Part shown: positions 5,284 to 7,969 of the stretch, piece by piece
Position numbering within the stretch: the first letter of the stretch is position 1
How the letters are laid out: each line of letters opens with the position of its first letter
From: Deltaproteobacteria bacterium
GTDB taxonomy: Bacteria > Desulfobacterota > JADFXK01
NCBI GenBank assembly: GCA_015233295.1
Contig: JADFYC010000168.1
Coordinates: 1-7,969, forward strand
Length of the DNA stretch: 7,969 nucleotides
Reading direction: 5' to 3'
Made by a program: the position numbers and the translations under genes
Notes under the pieces: generated by a model
Seen by the model: only the letters and a program-made list of their open reading frames with translations
Told to the model about the DNA's origin: nothing
Database searches by the model: none

Positions 5284-6157
5284 CGAGCCGACTCGACTGG
5301 CTGACACGCCCCGGATGGTCTGGGCCGGGGGTGAGCGAGGGTTGATCATGCCTGGTTTCCTGAATGGACTCGACCCAGATATCGGCCGGGTTTTGCTGGC
5401 CCAGCTTCGTAATCTCTGGACACACACATCTACGGCGTTGGAAGGCAACACCCTCACCTTGGGGGAAACGGCTTTCGTCATTGAGGAAGGATTGACTGTC
5501 TCCGGTAAGCCCCTGAAAGACCACCAGGAAGTGGTCGGTCATGCCCGGGCTATTGATCTTATATATGATCTGGTCAAGAGAAACGGGCCGGTTATAGACC
5601 GGGATTTATTTCTGCTCCATCAGCTAGTTCAAACGGAAATTGTTTTGGACGTCTATCAACCGGTGGGAGACTGGAAAAAGGAACCAAACGGGACCTACCG
5701 GATAGAGGGCGACCAGCAGATTTTTTTTGAGTATGCCGCCCCCGAAGATGTCCCGGCCCTGATGACGGAGTGGCTGCACTTGCTCAATGGACACTTGAAG
5801 GCTGATCTGGCACGGGATGCCGCCCTGACCGCGTATGTGGAACTGCACGTTTCTTTCGTCCGGGTCCACCCCTTTTTTGACGGGAATGAACGGATGGCCC
5901 GGTTAGTGTCTAACTTGCCGGTCATTAGATCCGGCTTTCCGCCTATTGTCATTCCCCGGGAACAACGGCGGGCCTATCTCCTGGCGCTCCGAAAATATGA
6001 GGCTCTGGCCGGAACGCAGCGACCCGGTCAAGGACTTCTCCCCATAACCGACGGTTTAAATGATTTTAAGGCACTGTTTGGAGAGTCTTGGAAAGAGTCT
6101 TTAGGGTTGGTTGAACAGGCCCGGCAAGCCCAGGCTACGCGGGTTAAGTTACACTGA
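5276..6157 (+). CDS. Fic family protein, class II (self-inhibited) type, variant Fic motif
   Basis: The 293-residue product has the Fic fold. Members usually transfer AMP from ATP to a hydroxyl side chain of a target protein. STALEGN at 52-58 fits the inhibitory (S/T)xxxE(G/N) motif in an N-terminal helix, which defines class II, and is followed by TLTLGETAFVIEEGLTVSGK. The signature loop reads HPFFDGNERMAR (198-209) against the canonical HPFx(D/E)GNGRxxR. Catalytic His198, Asp202, Asn204 and both Arg are kept, but Glu205 replaces the second Gly. RLVSNLPVIRSGFPPIVIP and the tail are typical of the family. The start is uncertain. ATG 5276 overlaps the korB end (ATGTATAA). TTG 5267 has GGAGG 6 nt upstream. 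ATG 5348 has GAGGG 6 nt upstream and would give 269 residues with both motifs intact. Coupling to korAB suggests a shared transcript. The target is unknown. Confidence 0.9.
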   Translation: MYNEPTRLADTPRMVWAGGERGLIMPGFLNGLDPDIGRVLLAQLRNLWTHTSTALEGNTLTLGETAFVIEEGLTVSGKPLKDHQEVVGHARAIDLIYDLVKRNGPVIDRDLFLLHQLVQTEIVLDVYQPVGDWKKEPNGTYRIEGDQQIFFEYAAPEDVPALMTEWLHLLNGHLKADLARDAALTAYVELHVSFVRVHPFFDGNERMARLVSNLPVIRSGFPPIVIPREQRRAYLLALRKYEALAGTQRPGQGLLPITDGLNDFKALFGESWKESLGLVEQARQAQATRVKLH

Positions 6158-6240
6158 ACTTCACCAGGGCGTGGGCCAATTCCCCTTACAGGCCGGAAGA
6201 TTGCCGCAGAGTACCTGCCGAATATTCTAATGAAACCCCA

Positions 6241-6269
6241 TTGGCGCCAACGTCAATTCAATCTATAAC
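6241..6269 (+). promoter_or_regulatory. Candidate promoter of the methyltransferase gene, overlapping a palindrome
   Basis: TTGGCG (6241-6246, four of six) and TATAAC (6264-6269, five of six) are separated by exactly 17 bp. The predicted start near 6276 gives a leader of about 37 nt to the ATG at 6313. The -35 box lies in the perfect palindrome TTGGCGCCAA (6241-6250), which could be an operator. This suggests the methyltransferase is transcribed separately from korAB-fic. Confidence 0.5.
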
Positions 6270-6312
6270 CCCTGTTCGTTTAATAAGCGATGGTTTAAAG
6301 GTGACGTGAATA

Positions 6313-7482
6313 ATGAAATCCGACTTTCAAAAATACCAAGATTTTTGGGAAGACGAAGCGCAGAAAAACAAGGATGCAGACCAACTCTATATGACGGTCG
6401 GTTCTGTTAACCCGGAGCAACATGATCTGGTTGGAACAATATTAACCACCGGCATGAAAAACAACGGGTTATTACCTCATCATAAGATACTGGACATCGG
6501 TTGTGGCAACGGACGATTAGCCGAAAAACTAACGGACTATTTGTCCGAAGAAGGGGAATACTTCGGCTTCGACATCTCAGCTACACTTATTGAAGCGTCC
6601 AAGGCCAAAATTACGGCGCCTAATTTCCATTTTAGCCTTAGTAGTGGAGAAACATTTCCTTTTCCCGATAATCATTTTGATTTTATCGTATTATTTTCCG
6701 TATTCACCCACCTTCATGCCCCGACCATTTCTTCCTTCATGAAAGAAATACATAGATTACTAAAAAATACCGGCGTTTGCCTGGCCACAGTGATCATCAA
6801 TAATGATATTGACAAAGACGCCGGAGATATCCAGCGGATGAAGCATAACTACGCATATATCGAAAGTCTCGTCTTAGAGCAGGGATTAGTGGTAGATTCA
6901 GTCCAACAAAAATGGCAGCAAGAGAGCGCTGATCCGGCAAAGGTGCTTTTTTCCGATCTTGAAGGCAGTCAATCATGTTTAAAGATTGTTAAGCCGGATT
7001 TCCCCAACAGAATCCGAGTAACCCCCAAGATTTTCAAATCACGCGCCCCCCTTACAGATTGGTTCAACCCTTTAAGCCTTCTTAAAAATCAGAAGATGTT
7101 GAAAATGCGGCTTCGACTAGGTCGCCTTTATCGGAAGTTGCTGTACTCCTTGGGGGGGGACTTCGGATTCGGCTTCTTAGCCGGCCCCAAATTGACCGAC
7201 GGTGTTTGGAAGAACCACCCCGTCACGACTCATCTGGTTATCCAAACCTACGAGAACGGCGCGACCTTTGTCTTCAACTCATCCGACGGGAGCAATTTCG
7301 TGATATACCAGGTTACCTCAACCAGCGAATTCCTCATGGAGGGATTTGATATCTACGGTAACAATTTAAAAAAGATCAGCATGTTATTCACAGCCCCGAC
7401 CGCCGCTACGGTGACCTTTACAGACGACGCCAACGATGAAACAAAGTCGATGCACATGTATAAGTTTTTGGCTGTTAAATAG
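6313..7482 (+). CDS. Class I SAM-dependent methyltransferase with an unrecognised C-terminal domain
   Basis: The product has 389 residues. The N-terminal half (about 1-225) is a Rossmann-type methyltransferase: ILDIGCGNGR (59-68) is motif I for S-adenosylmethionine, FDIS (86-89) carries the acidic residue after strand 2, FPFPDNHFDFIVLFSVFTHL (115-134) covers the following motif and strand 4, and EIHRLLKNTGVCLATV (145-160) completes the fold. The acceptor is unknown. Residues about 257-280 are a Lys/Arg-rich amphipathic stretch that might touch a membrane. Residues about 285-389 look beta-rich (many V/T/F/Y) and match no family I recognise. AAAGGTGA (6297-6304) is the ribosome binding site for ATG 6313. 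The coding DNA looks more AT-rich than korAB. With a membrane protein gene downstream, modification of a surface sugar or lipid is possible but inferred. Confidence 0.88.
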   Translation: MKSDFQKYQDFWEDEAQKNKDADQLYMTVGSVNPEQHDLVGTILTTGMKNNGLLPHHKILDIGCGNGRLAEKLTDYLSEEGEYFGFDISATLIEASKAKITAPNFHFSLSSGETFPFPDNHFDFIVLFSVFTHLHAPTISSFMKEIHRLLKNTGVCLATVIINNDIDKDAGDIQRMKHNYAYIESLVLEQGLVVDSVQQKWQQESADPAKVLFSDLEGSQSCLKIVKPDFPNRIRVTPKIFKSRAPLTDWFNPLSLLKNQKMLKMRLRLGRLYRKLLYSLGGDFGFGFLAGPKLTDGVWKNHPVTTHLVIQTYENGATFVFNSSDGSNFVIYQVTSTSEFLMEGFDIYGNNLKKISMLFTAPTAATVTFTDDANDETKSMHMYKFLAVK

Positions 7483-7537
7483 CCTCTGCCTCAATCTTAA
7501 AACATGGCGGTGTTTCACCTCGCTCCTCATCTCCCAG

Positions 7538-7568
7538 GGCTGCCGGAAATTCACGGCCGGGAGCAGCC
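7538..7568. other. Hairpin downstream of the methyltransferase gene
   Basis: GGCTGC (7538-7543) and GCAGCC (7563-7568) can pair, with an inner CGG/CCG extension (7544-7546 with 7557-7559) and a 3-nt bulge. It lies about 55 bp after the methyltransferase stop. There is no T tract, so it is not a standard intrinsic terminator. It may mark the end of the transcript or be incidental. Confidence 0.3.
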
Positions 7569-7603
7569 GCGGGTATCCTCGGCCAGGAGAACATTGGCAT
7601 ATT

Positions 7604-7634
7604 TTATCAGGTATTACCCTATGTTATATAACAT
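7604..7634 (+). promoter_or_regulatory. Candidate promoter with overlapping 14-bp palindrome
   Basis: ATGTTATATAACAT (7621-7634) is a perfect 14-bp palindrome. It contains TATAAC (7627-7632), which with TTATCA (7604-7609, four of six) at 17-bp spacing makes a plausible promoter starting near 7639, about 35 nt before the ATG at 7674. A palindrome over the -10 region is a usual place for a repressor dimer, but AT-rich palindromes also arise by chance. Confidence 0.4.
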
Positions 7635-7673
7635 CCTCGAAATAAATCGGTGTCCTCAATTTAGGGTATCATA

Positions 7674-7969
7674 ATGTCCCATCGAATGGCTGCGCTCGGA
7701 GCCCTGGCCCTAGTACCAATAACCGTCACGATCGCCCTGACCGCCTATTTCTACGTCAATATTCCACAGTGGGACCAATGGGATACGGCTGTGATTCTGG
7801 CCAAAAAAATCGCCGGCGACCTCTCCTGGCGTGACTTATGGGCCCTCCATAATGAACACCGGTTGCTGTTTCCCAGACTCCTCATGCTCTTGCTTAGCCA
7901 TTTCTCAAGCTGGAACATTGCCTGGGAACTGGCCCTGAACGTCGGCATCGCTCTCACCACAATGACCTT
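7674..7969 (+). CDS. Multi-pass membrane protein with HNEHR motif, N-terminal fragment
   Basis: The first 98 codons are open to the right edge. ATG 7674 has AGGG (7663-7666) at 7-nt spacing and a promoter candidate just upstream. Residues about 7-28 are a membrane helix, followed by a polar segment with PQWDQWD (31-37), a short helix and LWALHNEHRLLFPRLLMLLL (55-74), then further hydrophobic stretches. The pattern WD-x-WD followed by HNEHR-x-x-FPR resembles uncharacterised large polytopic membrane proteins that look like GT-C-type glycosyltransferases, where acidic residues in the first outer loop take part in catalysis. This is a recollection of the pattern plus inference, since only the first part is visible. 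A role in envelope glycan assembly would fit the preceding methyltransferase gene. A 69-codon reverse-strand ORF here (7960-7751) is judged a shadow. Confidence 0.75.
   Translation, partial: MSHRMAALGALALVPITVTIALTAYFYVNIPQWDQWDTAVILAKKIAGDLSWRDLWALHNEHRLLFPRLLMLLLSHFSSWNIAWELALNVGIALTTMT

Noticed and set aside
4894..5542. Reverse-strand ORFs (195 and 98 codons) opposite the korB-fic junction
   Set aside because: Both korB and fic have clear family motifs on the forward strand. The reverse frames are GC-rich shadows without motifs.
7436..7645. 69-codon forward ORF overlapping the methyltransferase end
   Set aside because: It is a frame shadow at its start, runs through a hairpin region, and has no motif or ribosome site.

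Overview
The window reads as chromosomal DNA from an anaerobic bacterium, most likely a deltaproteobacterial/Desulfobacterota-type organism. This is inferred from the start of an HdrA-like flavoprotein gene, a two-subunit ferredoxin-dependent 2-oxoacid oxidoreductase (KorAB type), ordinary Shine-Dalgarno sites and sigma70-like promoters. No species can be named from sequence alone. No tRNA, rRNA, CRISPR array or transposase gene was seen.

Layout: at the left edge, the first 27 codons of an HdrA-like gene run leftward (1-83). They are preceded by a near-perfect promoter (256-284) and a structured leader containing a terminator-like hairpin with a seven-T tract just ahead of the ribosome binding site (114-165). 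This is a candidate transcription attenuator. Positions 285-675 hold no convincing gene but contain inverted repeats, short tandem repeats and a rightward promoter candidate. Three small rightward genes follow: a putative lipoprotein (676-1368), a small exported protein or lipoprotein of unknown family (1584-2093) and a single-domain GDT1/UPF0016 membrane transporter (2196-2468). An 87-bp nested inverted repeat lies between the first two.

The central unit is korA-korB-fic (2729-6157). KorA (fused gamma and alpha domains) and KorB (TPP and 4Fe-4S subunit) together should oxidatively decarboxylate a 2-oxoacid to its acyl-CoA while reducing ferredoxin. korB starts inside the korA stop codon. A class II, self-inhibited Fic protein begins inside the last codons of korB, so the three genes are probably co-transcribed and translationally coupled. 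The Fic signature motif has Glu where the second Gly of the GNG core is expected.

The right end (6158-7969) looks like a separate, visibly more AT-rich unit with its own promoter candidates. It contains a SAM-dependent methyltransferase with an unrecognised C-terminal domain, then the beginning of a multi-pass membrane protein with an HNEHR motif. It may be the edge of a cell-surface polysaccharide or lipid modification cluster, but this is inference.

No whole new system is demonstrated. The strongest leads are the hdrA leader RNA, the coupling of a variant Fic protein to KorAB, and the methyltransferase C-terminal domain.
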